A stretch of DNA of 64,000 bases from Desmodus rotundus (taxonomy: Eukaryota; Chordata; Mammalia; Chiroptera; Phyllostomidae), in assembly GCF_022682495.2 (NCBI RefSeq), contig NC_071398.1, positions 33,049,426 through 33,113,425 on the forward strand, read 5' to 3'. Shown here one piece after another: positions 1 to 13,739 of the stretch. The position numbers and the translations under genes were made by a program. The notes under the pieces are model-generated. The model was not told where the DNA came from, ran no database searches, and was given only the letters and a program-made list of their open reading frames with translations. Within the stretch, counting starts at the first letter, position 1. The number at the start of each line of letters is the position of its first letter.

Positions 1-790
1 ATTTTATCCAGCTTTATTAAAGATACTTTTCATAAATAATCATGGTATTTCAGGTAGGACATGGGCAGACCATTGTTAACTGTATACAATACAGATTTTT
101 GAAAACGATGGTGAGGTAGGTGGGAGCAGAGCCCACTTCCCCCTACACACAGGTGGAACACCCAGCCAATCTTCCGAGGAATAGAATGAACAGCCAACGG
201 AATCCCAGCAAGGGATATATGAAGGTTGGAGGCCAAAATTGTAGAGGACATTGAAGAACAGATGGTAAGGAGATTGTGTTGGGATGGTAAGGTCCCTGGG
301 ACCAGCATAGGAACCAGGGCTGCTGCAGGATCCTTGGACAAGAGCCAAATCAACAGCTCCCTCCCCTGCCAAACAGGGAGGCAGTATTCACCTGCTGGGA
401 CTATGGATGCCGGCTGGGTCATTACCAGGGAAACTGGGGAGCTGGGTGATGACTGGAGAAGGGAGAAGAGTTGGGATGTGACATACCTTGACCCAGATAG
501 TCTCTGGACTGACTGGAAAGTTGGGCTGTGTGACAGGCCAGGTGCTTGTTGAGAGTGGCAGGCTTGAACAGGAGGACTTTATTCAAAAAAAGGCTCTGGG
601 CTGCTGTTTAGGCAACTCTCCTGCAGCAGCCACCATGGACATGCCCCCACACCTGTGTGGCTTGCTAAGAGGAAGGAGTAGGCGCCCCCCCATCCCCCGC
701 CCCAGGAGTAGAGCAGCAGGGCTCAGGGAGTTAGCAGTCCCCACAAAGACTTAACTCAGTGGGGGAGCTGAACTACCCTGAAGAGACTTT
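1..790. other. Unassigned sequence with two minus-strand AATAAA signals
   Basis: I recognise no gene here. On the minus strand an AATAAA hexamer lies at 13-18, close to the window edge, and a second at 578-583. Either could be the 3' end of a transcript or processed pseudogene running leftward. The minus strand has a 130-codon open frame (422-30), but it matches no family I know and overlaps an equally long plus-strand frame, so chance is likely. The stretch at about 650-720 is rich in C and G. The left border of L1A is not sharp, so part of 490-790 could be its distal 5'UTR. Confidence 0.4.
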
Positions 791-799
791 GACAGTGCC

Positions 800-2478
800 T
801 AGCACCTAGGACAGCAAAGAGGGAGAAAGTGGTGTGTGAGTTGCCCCTAATTAGTGTACCTCAGGGACAGCACAACTGGTGGACTGAAGGTGCCAGACTG
901 GTGCAGATGGACAGTGGGGGCCCAGCAACAAATGGAGGACCTGGGCTGAGGCTAGGCAACTGTGAAGATTGCAGCCCAGATCTAGCCCGCATCATTGTAA
1001 AACCATAGAAAGGGAGAAAAGTGAAGCCCAATCCCCCTCAGCCTGCAGCAATCAGGAAGACCAGCAGAACTCACTTGGTGGGTTTAAGTCAGCAGGAGGC
1101 TTTTTTTTTTTCCTTTCTTTTCCCCACAAGTGAGACAATAAAACCTGGAACTCTGAAAGCTCCTCAGACAGACCCAAAGTGGGAACACAAGGCTAACCCT
1201 AACAACTGAGAAATAGACAAATTTCACATTGCTATTCCAAAGAACTTGCATGTTATTATTCATTTGTATTATCTTTACATTATTCTTACTTCTTTTATTT
1301 TATTAGTATTTTTTATTCCTCTTCTGTCTGTTTAGTTTTGTTTGTTTGTTTAATTGCATTCTTTGACTGGCTTTCCTTCTTTTCTCTTTCATAGTATATT
1401 TTAGTTTTCCTTCCTTTACTTCTGCTCCAAAAGCACCCTATTCGAGATCAGGCACTTCCTGTACTTGTTATTCAGATATTAGATATTAGATATTGTTATT
1501 CAGATGTTATTCAGTACTTGTCATATTATTGTTGTTCCAGTACTCTTGTAAAAAATTATTGTTCCATATAACTGTAAATATTACACAACACCCCTCCCAG
1601 ATCTTAGTCCATTTCACTATCATCTGGAGCTTTATTACTGTTGTGGTTAACCATTCTCTTCCACACTATGCCTATTTTCTATCCTTTACTCTCACTATAT
1701 CTCATAATCTGACCTCCCAAAAGCGTTCTGTTTTCTGAACTCAGCTCACAATCTTTCCCCCCTCTAACAAAAGTTTTATCTCTTTTCCACCTTTTATAAA
1801 AAATGGCTAGTTGGGTGAAATACCATGGTTAACACTATACTTATCCAAAGGATCTCCTGTCTCTTCTCTACATGTTGGTACTTTAAATCACATAGAATAC
1901 ACTCCCACTGTCATAATCTACTTTGCCTTTCCCCTCCAACTGATCAGATACAAGAGTGGGTGTCGGCTGTGAACACCAATATACCTACTGGAGGAGAGAA
2001 CCCACCAACAAAGGAATCACCAAAAGATAAAAAAGGAAGGTTGTGAACGAGTGAATGGAAGCCACACAAACCTCCACCTAGGACCAATTTCGAATTACAA
2101 CTAAATGCTGGAGAGATTACACACAACAAACAACAACAGCAAGAGAAAAGCCTCATAACCTCAGACAAACAGAAGAACCACCTTTACCACAACTTGTTTG
2201 CACCTGCACAATAGCATACAAGAAGTAGTGGTTGGAGTGACCCTCAGTCAAACAGTTGGGGAGAAGGACCCACTAAATAAAGACCCAACAACAATCAAAA
2301 CCCAAAGACAGAGAGCCAACATAAATACCATCCCAAGAGCAGCAAGTTCAAGAGATCAAGCAGACTGCACCACTGAATCTCACAGGTCTCCTACCATAGA
2401 ACTTCACACTACAAATTCAGGGAGTCAGAACAGATCAATATAAGAAGCACACGCTAACAAGAAGAGGCTCACAAACAA
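800..2478 (+). repeat. L1A 5'UTR
   Basis: Noncoding leader of L1A. It has a GC-rich start that includes the shared phrase GGGAGAAAAGTGAAGCCCA at 1012-1030, also found in the L1B leader. Then comes a T-rich central part (1240-1820) and a purine/A-rich proximal part (about 1950-2478) that leads into ORF1. The proximal part (about 2190-2470) resembles the matching part of L1C (17190-17470), while the distal parts of these two leaders do not match each other. Confidence 0.75.
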
Positions 2479-3381
2479 ATGGAAGATGAAGAAACAAGCC
2501 TCAAAGGAAAAGAAAGAAGGAAGCCCCACAAAGAATGCTAAATGAAATACAGGCAAGTCAACTACAGAGACTGAGTTCAAAGCAATGGTTATAAGGAAGC
2601 TCAAAGAGCTCATTGACAACTACCAAAAATTACAGGGAAACTATGATGAACTCACTGCAAACTGTATCAACATGAAAAAAGTAATAGAAATTATCAACAA
2701 GAGCCAAAAGGAAATGAAGAATACACTTTCTGAACTGAAGAACACAGTAGAAGGAATCAAAAGCAGGCTACATGAAGCAGAGGATTGCATCAGTGACCTG
2801 GAGGAAAAGGTAGAAAAAAACTCCCAGAAAGAGCAAGAAAAGGAAAAAGGAGAAAGAATGAAGAGGTGTTAAGGGAACTGCACGACAACATGAAACGTAT
2901 AATAGGGATACCAGAAGAAAAAGAAGAGCAAGGGGTAGAAAACCTGTTTGAAAAAGTAAGGATGGAAAACTTCCCTAATTTGTTAGGAGAAAAAGTTACA
3001 CAAATCAAGGAAATGCAGAGGGTTCCAATCAAGAGGAACCCAAAGAAGCCCACTGCAAGACACATCATAATTAAAATGGATAAATTCCAAAGCAAAGACA
3101 GAATCTTAAAGGTAGCAAGGGAAAAACAGGAAGTAACATACAAGGGAGCCCTCATAAGGCCAGCAGCTGACTTCTCAATGGAAACACTGCAAGCAAGAAG
3201 GGAATGGAAAGGAGTATTCCAAGTAATAAAACATGAAAGCCTGCAACAAAGACTACTCTATCCAGCAAGGCTCTCAATTAAAATGGAAGGCCAAATAATG
3301 AGTTTAACAGACAAAAGAAGCCTTAAAGAATACACCTCCACCAAACCAGATCTGCAAGACATGCTAAAGGGGCTGCTTTAA
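2479..3381 (+). pseudogene. L1A ORF1 (RNA-binding chaperone), frameshifted
   Basis: L1 ORF1p is a trimeric RNA-binding protein with an N-terminal coiled coil, an RRM domain and a C-terminal domain. The likely start is ATG 2479, in the position used by the other L1 copies here. The first frame stops after about 20 codons. The coiled-coil part is then open at 2585-2872 (heptad-rich, with ISDLEEKVEKNSQKEQEKEK). The RRM/CTD part is open in another frame at 2866-3381, with IIGIPEEKEEQGVENLFEKV and a C-terminal end near LQDMLKGLL. The normal length is about 300 residues; here it is split over at least three frames, so it is non-functional. Confidence 0.85.
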
Positions 3382-3435
3382 GAAAAGGAAGAAAAAGAGT
3401 GAGAGAGACAGGAACACAGGTACAAAGGAAGTAAA

Positions 3436-6400
3436 ATGGCAATAATAAGTACCTATCAATCATAACCTTAAATGTAAATGGATTAAATGCTCCAATCAAA
3501 AGACACAGTGTAGCTGAATGCATGAGAAAACATGACCCACACATATGATGCCCACAAGAGACCCACCTCAGGACAAAACACCTACTCAGATTGAAAGTGA
3601 AGGGCTGGAAACAAATTTTCCAAGCAAATAGACAAGAAAAAAAGGGTGGGGTAGCAATATTCATCTCAGACAAAATAGACTTCAAAACAAAGGCCATAAA
3701 AAGAGGCCCAGAATGTCACTTCATAATATTCAAGGGAAGAATCCATCAAGAAGACATAAACATTATAAATACATATGCACCTAATATAGGAGTACCCAAA
3801 TATATAGGAAAACTCTTGGAGGACTTCAAGAAAGATATTGACACCAACACAATTATAGTAGGGCATTTCAACACCCCACTGTTAAAAATGGATAGATCCT
3901 CCAAACAAAATATCTACAAAGATATTGTGGCATTGAACAATGCCCTAGATGAAATGGACTTAACTGATATAAATAGAACCTTTCATCCCAAAGAAGCAAA
4001 ATGAACATTCTTTTCAAATTCACATGGAACATTTTCAAAGATAGACCATATGATAGGACACAAAACAAGCCTCAACAAATTCAAGAAAACTGAAATCATA
4101 TCAAGCATTTTCTCTGACCACATGGGACTGAAACTAGAAACCAACCTCAAGGAAAAAACTCAAAAACACTCAAACTCATGGAGATTGAATAGCATGCTAT
4201 AAAACAATGAATGGGTCAAGAATGAGATCAAGGAAGAAATCAAGAAGTTTCTGGAAACAAATGAAAAACAACTCACAACAACCAAAAACTTATGGGACAC
4301 AGCAAAGGCAGTCCTGAGACACAAGTGTATACTGATACAAGCCTACCTAAAAAAGATAGAAACATTTTAAATAAACACCCTAACCCTATACCTATAAGAA
4401 CTGGAGGAACAACAACTAAGAAAGTCCAGAGCAAGTAGAAGGAAGAAAATAACCAAGATCAGAGCAAAATTAAATGACATAGAAACTAAAAGAAAAATTC
4501 TAAGGGTCAATAAATCCTGGAGCTGGTTCTATGAAAAGATAAAGAAAATTGACAAGCCTTTAAGGAGACTCATCAAGGAAAAAAAAAAAAAGAGAGAGAG
4601 AGGACCCAAATATACAATCAGAAATGAAAGAGGAGAGATTACAGCTGATATCACAGAAACACAAAGGATTGTATGAAATTACTATAAAAAACTATATGTC
4701 AAGAAATTTGAAAACCTAGGTGAAATGGACAAATTTCTTGAAAAATAATCTTCGAGAGCTGAATGAAGAAGAAGCAGAAAGCCTGAACAGACCAAAAACA
4801 GCTGACAAAATGGAAGCAGTAGTCAAAAACTCCTGGAACACAAAAGCCCTGGACTGCATGGTTTCACAGGAGAATTTTACAAAGCATTTAAGGAAGAGCT
4901 AACCCCTATCCTACACAGACTATTCCAAAACAGCCAAGAAGATAGAAGACTCCCAAACTCATTTTAGGAAGCCAGGATCATCCTAATCCCAAAACCAGAT
5001 AAAGATGCAACAAAGAAAAAAACCTACAGGCCAATTTTGCTGATGAACATAGACTCTAAAATCCTCCACAAAATACAAGAAAACTGCATACAGCAATACA
5101 TTAAAAAGATCATACACCATCATCAAGTGGGATTCATCTCAGGGATGCAAGGATGGTACAATATTCACAAATCAATACATGTAATATATCACATAAACAA
5201 AAGGAAAGGCAAAAATCACATGATTGCATCAATAGATGCATAAAAAGCATTTGATAAGGTACAACACCCATTTATGATAAAGACAGCAAAGTGGGAATAG
5301 AGGGAGCATTCCTCAACATAATAAAGGCCATATACAAAAGACCTACAGTGAACAACATACTCAATGGGCAAAAACTAAAAGCTTTCTCACTAATGTCAGG
5401 AACAAGACAAGTATGTTCACTTTCACCACTTCTATTCAACATGGTATTGGAAGTCATAACAACAGCAGTCAGACAAGAAAAAGAAATAAAAGGCATCCTA
5501 ATTGAAAAGGAGGAAACCAAACTGTCATTATTTGAAGATGACATGATAGTGTACATACAAAATCCTTTAGACTCCACCAAAATACTCCTCGACCTAATAA
5601 GTGAATTTGGCAATACAGGAGGATTCAAAGTCAATGTTTAAGAATCAAAGTCATTTTTGTACACCAACAATGAAATACCAGAAGCAGAAATCAAGGAATA
5701 AATCCCATTTCATATAGCAACAAGAAAAATATAGTACCTAGGAATAAACCTAACCAAGGAGCTAAAAGACCTGTACTCAGAAAACTACACAACATTGAAG
5801 AAAGAAATTAAGGAAGACACAAACAAATGGGAGCATGTACCAGTTCATGCATTGGAAGAATGAACATCATCAAAATGTCCATACTACCCACAGCAATTTA
5901 CAGATTCAACACAATCCCTATTAAATTACCAATGGCATGTTTCACAGATATAGAACAAACATTTCAGAAACTTATATGGAACCATAAACAATCCTGAATA
6001 GCTGCAGCTACATTGAGAAAGAAGAACAAAGTAGGAGGGATCACAATACCTGACATTAAACTGTATTACCAGGCCACTGTAATCAAAACACCTGGTAACA
6101 ACATAAGAAGAGACATATAGACCAATGGAACAGAACAGAGAGCCCAGAAATAAACCCCTGTCTCTATGGTCAATATTAGACAAAGGGGGGCAGCAGCATA
6201 AAATGGAGTAAAACTAGCCTCTTCAAACAAATGGTGTTGGGAGATCTGGACAACTACATGCAAAAGAAAAGAAACTTGATCACGAGCTTACAGCTTACCC
6301 ACAAATAAATTCAAGGTGGATAAAAGACTTATATATGAGTCGTGACACCATGAAAGTCCTAGAGGAAAACATTGGCAGGTAAATCTGAGACATTCTATGC

Positions 6401-7237
6401 AGCAACATCTTCACTGATATGTCCCCTAGAACAAGGGACATAAAGGAAAGAATAAACAATCTCATCAAATTAAAAAGCTTTTGCACGGCTAAAGAAAACA
6501 GCATTAAAATGAAAAGAGAACCAAGCATATGGGAAAACATATTTGCCAATGATACCTTGGACAAGGGTTTGATCTCCAACGTATATAAAGAACTCTCCTG
6601 ACTCCACTCTAGGAAGACAAAAAGCCCAATTAAAAAATGGGCAAAGGACTTGAACAGACATTTCTCCAAGAAGGACATACAAAGGGTCCAGAGACATATG
6701 AAAAGATGGTCAGCATCACTAGCCATCAGAGAGATGCAAATTAAAACCACAATGAGATACCACTTCACACTGGTCAGAATGGCCGTGATAAACAAATCAA
6801 CAAATAAGTGCTGATGAAGTTGTGGTGAAAAGAGAACCTACTACACTGTTGGTAGGAATGCAGACAGCAGTAGCCACTGTAAAAAACAGTATAGGAATTT
6901 CCTTAGAAACCTAAAAATGGAACTGCCTTTTGACCTGACAATTCCACTGCTGGGATTATATCTTAAGAATCCTGATACACCAACCCAAAAAAACCTATGT
7001 ACCCCAATGTTCATAGCAGCACAATATACAATAGCCAAGTGCTGGAAGCAACCTAAGTGCCCATCAGTAAATGAGTGGATCAAAAAACTATGGTACATTT
7101 CTACAATGGAATACTGCCCAGCAGAAAGAAAGAAGGAGCTCCTACCCTTTGCAACAGCATGGATGGAACTGGAGAGCATTATGCTAAGTGAGATAAGCCA
7201 GTCAGTGAAAGAAAAATACCATATGATCTCACCTTAA
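3436..7237 (+). pseudogene. L1A ORF2 (endonuclease/reverse transcriptase), many breaks
   Basis: ORF2p nicks DNA and reverse-transcribes at the nick. The endonuclease start is recognisable (ITLNVNGLNAPIKRH after ATG 3436), but a stop falls just before the QETHL motif, and the domain continues open at 3591-4004. The reverse transcriptase region is at about 5000-5640 ([24 protein letters not shown]). The catalytic FADD motif reads FEDD here, near 5533. The C-terminal part at 6917-7237 ends in YHMISP and a stop. Stops and frameshifts every few hundred bases make it a dead copy. The usual length is about 1,275 codons, consistent with the roughly 3.8-kb span. Confidence 0.87.
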
Positions 7238-7505
7238 AGTCAAATATAATCAACAAAACAAACAAGTAAGCAAAATATAACCAGAGGCTTTGAAATTAAG
7301 AACAAATTCGCAGTAACTAGAAGGGAGATGGGAAGGGATAATGGGGGTAAAAGAGTGAAGGGTTTTCAGGAACAACTAGAAAGGACACATGGACAAAACC
7401 AAGGGGGGTGGCATCAAGGCAGGGAGGTGGGGATGGCTGGGGTAGGGGGAAGTGATGCAGGGAAAATGCAGACAACTGTACTTGAACAACAACAAAAAAA
7501 GAAAA

Positions 7506-8165
7506 CAATATACAATATCTTTCAAACTCCCTTTTTCAATGGACTACCAAAATCAGAAAGCCAGTATAAAACCCAATGAAGTCTTCATTTGGTGATCTGA
7601 ACAAAGAAGTTTTATAGTGAGGGTTGATATTTCACATTGAGAATATTGTTTAACAACTTTTCACAAGCAAGCCTTACTTTCAGAAAATGAAATAAAATGG
7701 CAAAATTATCAATCTGTAGATCCATAATCTAAAAAGGGAACTGCTACTCTTTTGAGGGGTTCCTTCTGAATTGTAACACTTGAAAGTCCAGATTGCCAAA
7801 CACACTAGTAACCATTTTGGGGGGAATCACATCCCAACGGGTCTCTAGGCTTAAGGGTGTCAATGAATTTTAGTTTTCCCGCACCACAAGGTGTCTGTAG
7901 CAAGGCAGCTAATGTGTGTCAATATTAAGGGAGCCCTCCTCCCAGGAATGAAGAGGAAGTGTCTCAGAATAAGAAGGGGAAGGTGTTTTTCTCCCATGTC
8001 AATCCAGCCTTGGAGACATTCTATTAGTACTATATGTCCTTCCCTGAAAAAAACAATAATGAAGTGTTCTGTGCACTAACAACAACTTAAAAATAAGTAA
8101 AACAAAATTCTGTATTTTTATTAAAAGAATTTAAATAATAATACTTTATTGATTTAAATAATGTA
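7506..8165. other. No recognisable gene
   Basis: AT-rich sequence between the L1A tail and the HMGN2 pseudogene. I see no long open frame, RNA gene or clear repeat. A 62-codon frame at 7891-8079 has no recognisable content. Confidence 0.5.
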
Positions 8166-8455
<290 letters not shown>

Positions 8456-8758
8456 AATAGCGATGATAGCAGCATGTATAGGCTGGACCCAGATATTCAG
8501 AAGCATGTGGGCTTTGGTCAGGCCAGGGGACGTGCTCACCTCCTCTTCACACTGCTCCAATTGCTAACCAAGATTAATATTTTTCATAATTTTTCTATTA
8601 CAACAGCTATTCATATGTTCTTGACTAACTACTAAGTTGAAGATGTCTTTATAACACTTTAAAAAATGTATTCCTATCAGGTAACAGGGCAACTTGGATT
8701 CTTTCTTTTTAAAAAATGAATCAACAAACACTTGTTGATTATATCCATTAATGAAAAC

Positions 8759-8770
8759 AAGTTTTTAAGT
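8759..8770. repeat. Left target-site duplication of composite HAL1
   Basis: AAGTTTTTAAGT at 8759-8770 is repeated exactly at 11484-11495. The pair brackets the whole 2.7-kb composite element, which shows it went in as one retrotransposed unit. Confidence 0.8.
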
Positions 8771-9521
8771 GTGTCTTTTTATAAAAAAATATATTTTATT
8801 GATTATGCTATTACAGTTGTCCCATTTTTGTCTCCCCTTTTTTCCCCTCCACCCTGTACTGCCCTCCTACCATCATTCCCCCACCTTACTTCATGTCCAT
8901 GGGTCATACATATAAGTTATTTGGCTTCTCCATTTCCCATACTAGTCTTAACCTTCCCATGTCTATTTTGTACCTACCATTTATGCTTCTTATTCCCTGT
9001 ACCTTTTCCTCCATTCCCCCTCCCCACTGATAACCCTCCATGTGATCGCTATTTCTGTGAATCTGTGCCTCTTCTAGTTGTTTGCTCACTTTGTTTTTGT
9101 GTTTATTTTAGGTTCAGTTGTTGATACTTGTGAGCTTCTTGTCATTTTATTGTTTGTATTTTTGACCTTCTTCTTTTTCTAAGTCCCTTTAAGAGTTAAT
9201 ATAATAAGGGCTTGGTGATGATGAGCTCCTTTAACTTGACCTTTTCTGGGAAACACTTTATCTGCCCTTCCATTCTAAATGATAGCTTTACTGGATAGAG
9301 TAATCTTGGTTGTAAGTCCTTTCCTTTCATGACTTTGAATACTTCTTTCCAGCTTCTTCTTGCCTGTAAGGTTTCTTTTGAGAAATCAGCTGAGTCTTAT
9401 GGGAACTCCTTAGTACATAACTGTCTTCTTTTCTCTCCCTACTTTTAAGATTCTCTCCTTATCTTTAATCTTGAATAATGTAATTATGATGTGCCTTGGT
9501 GTGTGCTTCCTTCGGCCAATT
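8771..9521 (-). repeat. Second (3'-half) unit of composite HAL1
   Basis: This part holds the C-terminal third of ORF1 and a 3'UTR. It starts on the minus strand at the junction AATTGGCCGAAGG (complement of 9509-9521), followed by ORF1-type sequence (ACCAAGGCACATCATAATTA). It lacks its own 5'UTR and ORF1 start. It ends with a short A/T-rich tail at the left TSD. Confidence 0.75.
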
Positions 9522-9941
9522 TCTTTTTTAAAAAAATATATTTTATTGATTCTGCTATTACAGTTGTCCCATTCCGCCCCTTAATTCCAGTCTGCCCTGC
9601 ACATCCCCTCCCACCCACATTCCCCCCCTTTAGTTCATGTCCATGGGTCATACATATAAGTTCTTTGGCTTCTAGATTTCCTATACTATTCTTACCCTCA
9701 CCCCATTTTCTACCTACCATTTATGCTACTTATTTTCTTTACCTTTCCTCCCTCTCTTCTCCTCCCACTCCCCCACTGATAACCCTGCATGTGATCTCCA
9801 TTTCTGTGGTTCTGTTCCTGTTCTAGTTGTTTGCTTAGTTTGTTTTGGTTTGTTTGTTTGTTTTGTTTTTTAGGCTCAGTTGTTAATAGCTGTGAGTTTG
9901 TTGTTATTTTACCATTCACATTTTTTAATCTTCTTTTTCTT

Positions 9942-10776
9942 AGATAAATCCCTTTAACATTTCATAGAATAAGGGCTGGGTGGTGATAAACTCCTTTAAC
10001 TTGACCTTATCTGTGAAGCACTTTATCTGCCCTTGTATTCTAAATGATAGCTTTGCTGGATGGAGTAATCTTGGATGTAGGTCCTTGCTTTTTATGACTT
10101 TTCCTGCTTTTCATGACTTTCCTTCCAGCCCCTTTTTGTCTGCAAGGTTTCTTTTGTGAAATAAACTGATAATCTAATGGGCACTCCTTTGTAGGTAACT
10201 GTCTCCTTTTCTCTTGCTGCTTATATGATTCTCTCCTTATCTTTAATTTTGGCTAATGTAATTATGATGAGCCTTAGTGTGTTCCTCCTTGGGTCCAACT
10301 TCTTTGGGACTCTCTGAGCTTCCTGGACTTCCTGGAAGTCTATTTCCTTTGCCAGATTGGGGAAGTTCTCCTTCATTATTTGTTCAAATAAGTTTTCAAT
10401 TTTTTGTTCTTCCTCTTCTCCTTCTGGTACCCCTATGATTTGGATGTGGGAATGTTTAAAGATGTCCTGGATGTTCCTAAGCCTTTCCTCATTTTTTGGA
10501 ATTCTTGTTTCTTCATTCTGTTGGTTGAATGTTTCTTTCTTCCTTCTGCTCCAAACTGTTGATCTGAGTCCCAGTTTCCTTCCCATCATTGTTGGTTCCC
10601 TGTATTTTCCTTTATTTCACTTTTCATAGCCTTCACTTTTTCCTCTAATTTGCGACCACATTCAACCAATTCTGTGAGCATCCTAATTACCAGTGTTTTG
10701 AACTGTGCATCTGATATGTTGGCTATCTCTTTGTTGTTTAGTGGTATTTTTTCTGGAGCTTTGATTTTTACTTTCA
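9942..10776 (-). pseudogene. HAL1 ORF1 in composite element, disrupted
   Basis: ORF1-type coding sequence on the minus strand. The N-terminal part (complement of about 10,776-10,586) reads KIKAPEKIPLNNKEIANISD and FKTLVIRMLTELVECGRKLE. The middle (10,589-10,221) reads IQIIGVPEGEEEEQKIENLF, the start of the RRM region, followed by RVPKKLDPRRNTLRLIIITL. The end is near QPLFYEMLKG with a stop at 9942-9944. The frame is broken between the N-terminal and middle parts and again after the middle. The upstream ATG used in other copies is replaced by an A-tract, so translation is unlikely. Confidence 0.75.
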
Positions 10777-11483
10777 TTTGGGCCTTTTTTTTTTTTTTTT
10801 GTCTCGGCATGCCTGCTCTGTAGTAAGGGGTGGAGCCTTGGGTGTTCACCAGGGTGGGGCAACCCATGTGGCTGCATTGTGATTCTGTGTGTGAGGAAGG
10901 GGTTCAAAAGGGAACAGTGTCACTTGCTCCGCTCTGTGCCAGTTTTCAGTCACTTCCTCGGCTACCCACAATCAAATTGGGCCCTTCTGGTGCTGATTCC
11001 TGGATGGGTGGTTTTGTGTACATTCTAGGACCCTGTGGGTCTCTGCAATGAACTCTCCTGTGAGCCTGGGAATTTCTCCTGCTGCCTCAACCCCCACACA
11101 TGTTTTTAGTCAGAGGCTTTAAGGCTTTATTTCCCCGTACTGGAATCCTGGGTTGTGCAGTCTGTCTCACTCCACAGTTGTTCCTCCCATTTTATCTGCA
11201 TGCACATGTGGGATTGCCTGGTCTGCCAGCCACCACATTGCCCACCCCCGTCCTCCAGCCACTGCCTTGCCGGAAGTCCTCTCCACCTGGCTGCCAATCT
11301 CTGCCCCTGTTACCAGTCTGGATGAATGTTTCTTCTTTAACTCCTTGGTTGTCAGACTTCCATACAATTCAATTTTCTGTCGGTTCTTGTTGGTTTTTGT
11401 ATTTAAATTTGTTGTTGTCCTTCCTTTGGTTTTGTGAGGAAGCACAGTGTGTCTACCTGCATCTCCATCTTGGCTGGAACAGT

Positions 11484-11495
11484 AAGTTTTTAAGT
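11484..11495. repeat. Right target-site duplication of composite HAL1
   Basis: Exact partner (AAGTTTTTAAGT) of 8759-8770. Confidence 0.8.
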
Positions 11496-12170
11496 TGGAT
11501 GTACTCTCATTTTTGCTTTGATTACCTTTGCCTTGGTGTCATATCCCAGAAATCACTGTCAAATCCAATTTCATGAATCTTTCTCATGTTTTCTTCTAGG
11601 TGTTTCCTAGTTTTGAGTTTCACATGTAGTTCTTTGATCCATTTTGAGTTAAGTTTTGTATATGGCATAAGGTGAGGATCCAACTTTATTCCTTTACACA
11701 TGGTTAACCAGTTTTACCAACACCATTTGTTAAGGATACAGCCCTTTCCCCTACTGAGTGGTCTTTCATTCTAGTCTAAAATTTTTTGGTAATATATCTG
11801 AGAGTTTATTTCTGGGCTTTCCATTCTATTTCACTGATTAGATGTCTGTCTTTATGCCAGTATACACTGTTGGATTACTGTAACATTGTAATTTATTTTT
11901 TAATCCTCTCCCATGGACATGCTTATTGATTTTTAGAGAGAAGGGGAGGGAGAGACAGAAGGAGAGAAACATCAATGTAAGAAACATCAATTGGTTGTCT
12001 CTCACATGTGCCCCCAACTGGGGGCCAAACCCGCATCCTAGACATGTGCCCTGGTTGGGAATCAAACCCACAACCTTTCAGTTTATGGGACAATGCTACA
12101 ACCAACTAAGCCACACTGGCCAGGGCTGTAATAAGTTTTGAATCAGATTTTCCATCTAAAACAACCTGTT
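11496..12170 (-). mobile_element. Old L1 ORF2 fragment (-), split by a VES SINE
   Basis: The plus strand reads like the complement of the reverse-transcriptase end of an older L1 (phrases such as GAGTTTCACATGTAGTTC and TCCATTTTGAGTTAAG). It is heavily mutated, with no open frame. The SINE at 11894-12126 interrupts it. Confidence 0.7.
11894..12126 (-). mobile_element. VES-type tRNA-derived SINE (-)
   Basis: The complement of 12126 leftward starts with CCCTGGCCAGTGTGGCTTAG (tRNA-like A-box region) and runs through the pyrimidine-rich CTCTCTAAAAATCAATAAGC body. A short possible TSD (TGTAAT) flanks it at 11888 and 12127. The RNA polymerase III boxes are degenerate. Confidence 0.85.

Positions 12171-13739
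<1,569 letters not shown>

Larger units (their letters stand above)
800..7505 (+). mobile_element. Near full-length LINE-1 (L1A), decayed
   Basis: A complete L1 layout is visible: a long 5'UTR, ORF1, ORF2 with endonuclease and reverse transcriptase, a G-rich 3'UTR and an A-rich tail near 7490-7505. Both ORFs are broken by stops and frameshifts, so the copy cannot move itself. From about 905 it aligns by eye with L1B (about 28,900 onward) through 5'UTR, ORF1 and ORF2, so both belong to one lineage. The exact 5' end is uncertain because the sequence before 905 differs between the two copies. Confidence 0.88.
8771..11483 (-). mobile_element. Composite (dimeric) ORF1-only L1, HAL1-type
   Basis: Read on the minus strand, the element begins at about 11,483 with the 5'UTR start (ending in CCAAGATGGAG-like sequence near 11,465-11,475). 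It runs through 5'UTR, ORF1 and 3'UTR to an A-rich end near 9,522, then continues without a gap into the C-terminal half of another ORF1 plus its 3'UTR, ending at 8,771. No ORF2 sequence is present. The internal 3' end carries AGCAGAATC (complement of 9548-9556) and the terminal one AGCATAATC (complement of 8801-8809). The same two variants occur in the same order at 33258-35955. A 12-bp TSD flanks the whole. Confidence 0.8.

Noticed and set aside
226..552. 108-codon plus-strand frame
   Set aside because: No recognisable domain; overlaps a 130-codon frame on the other strand; typical of chance frames in GC-richer sequence.
6295..6795. 166-codon minus-strand frame
   Set aside because: It is the antisense of L1A ORF2; such antisense frames recur at the same place in other L1 copies.
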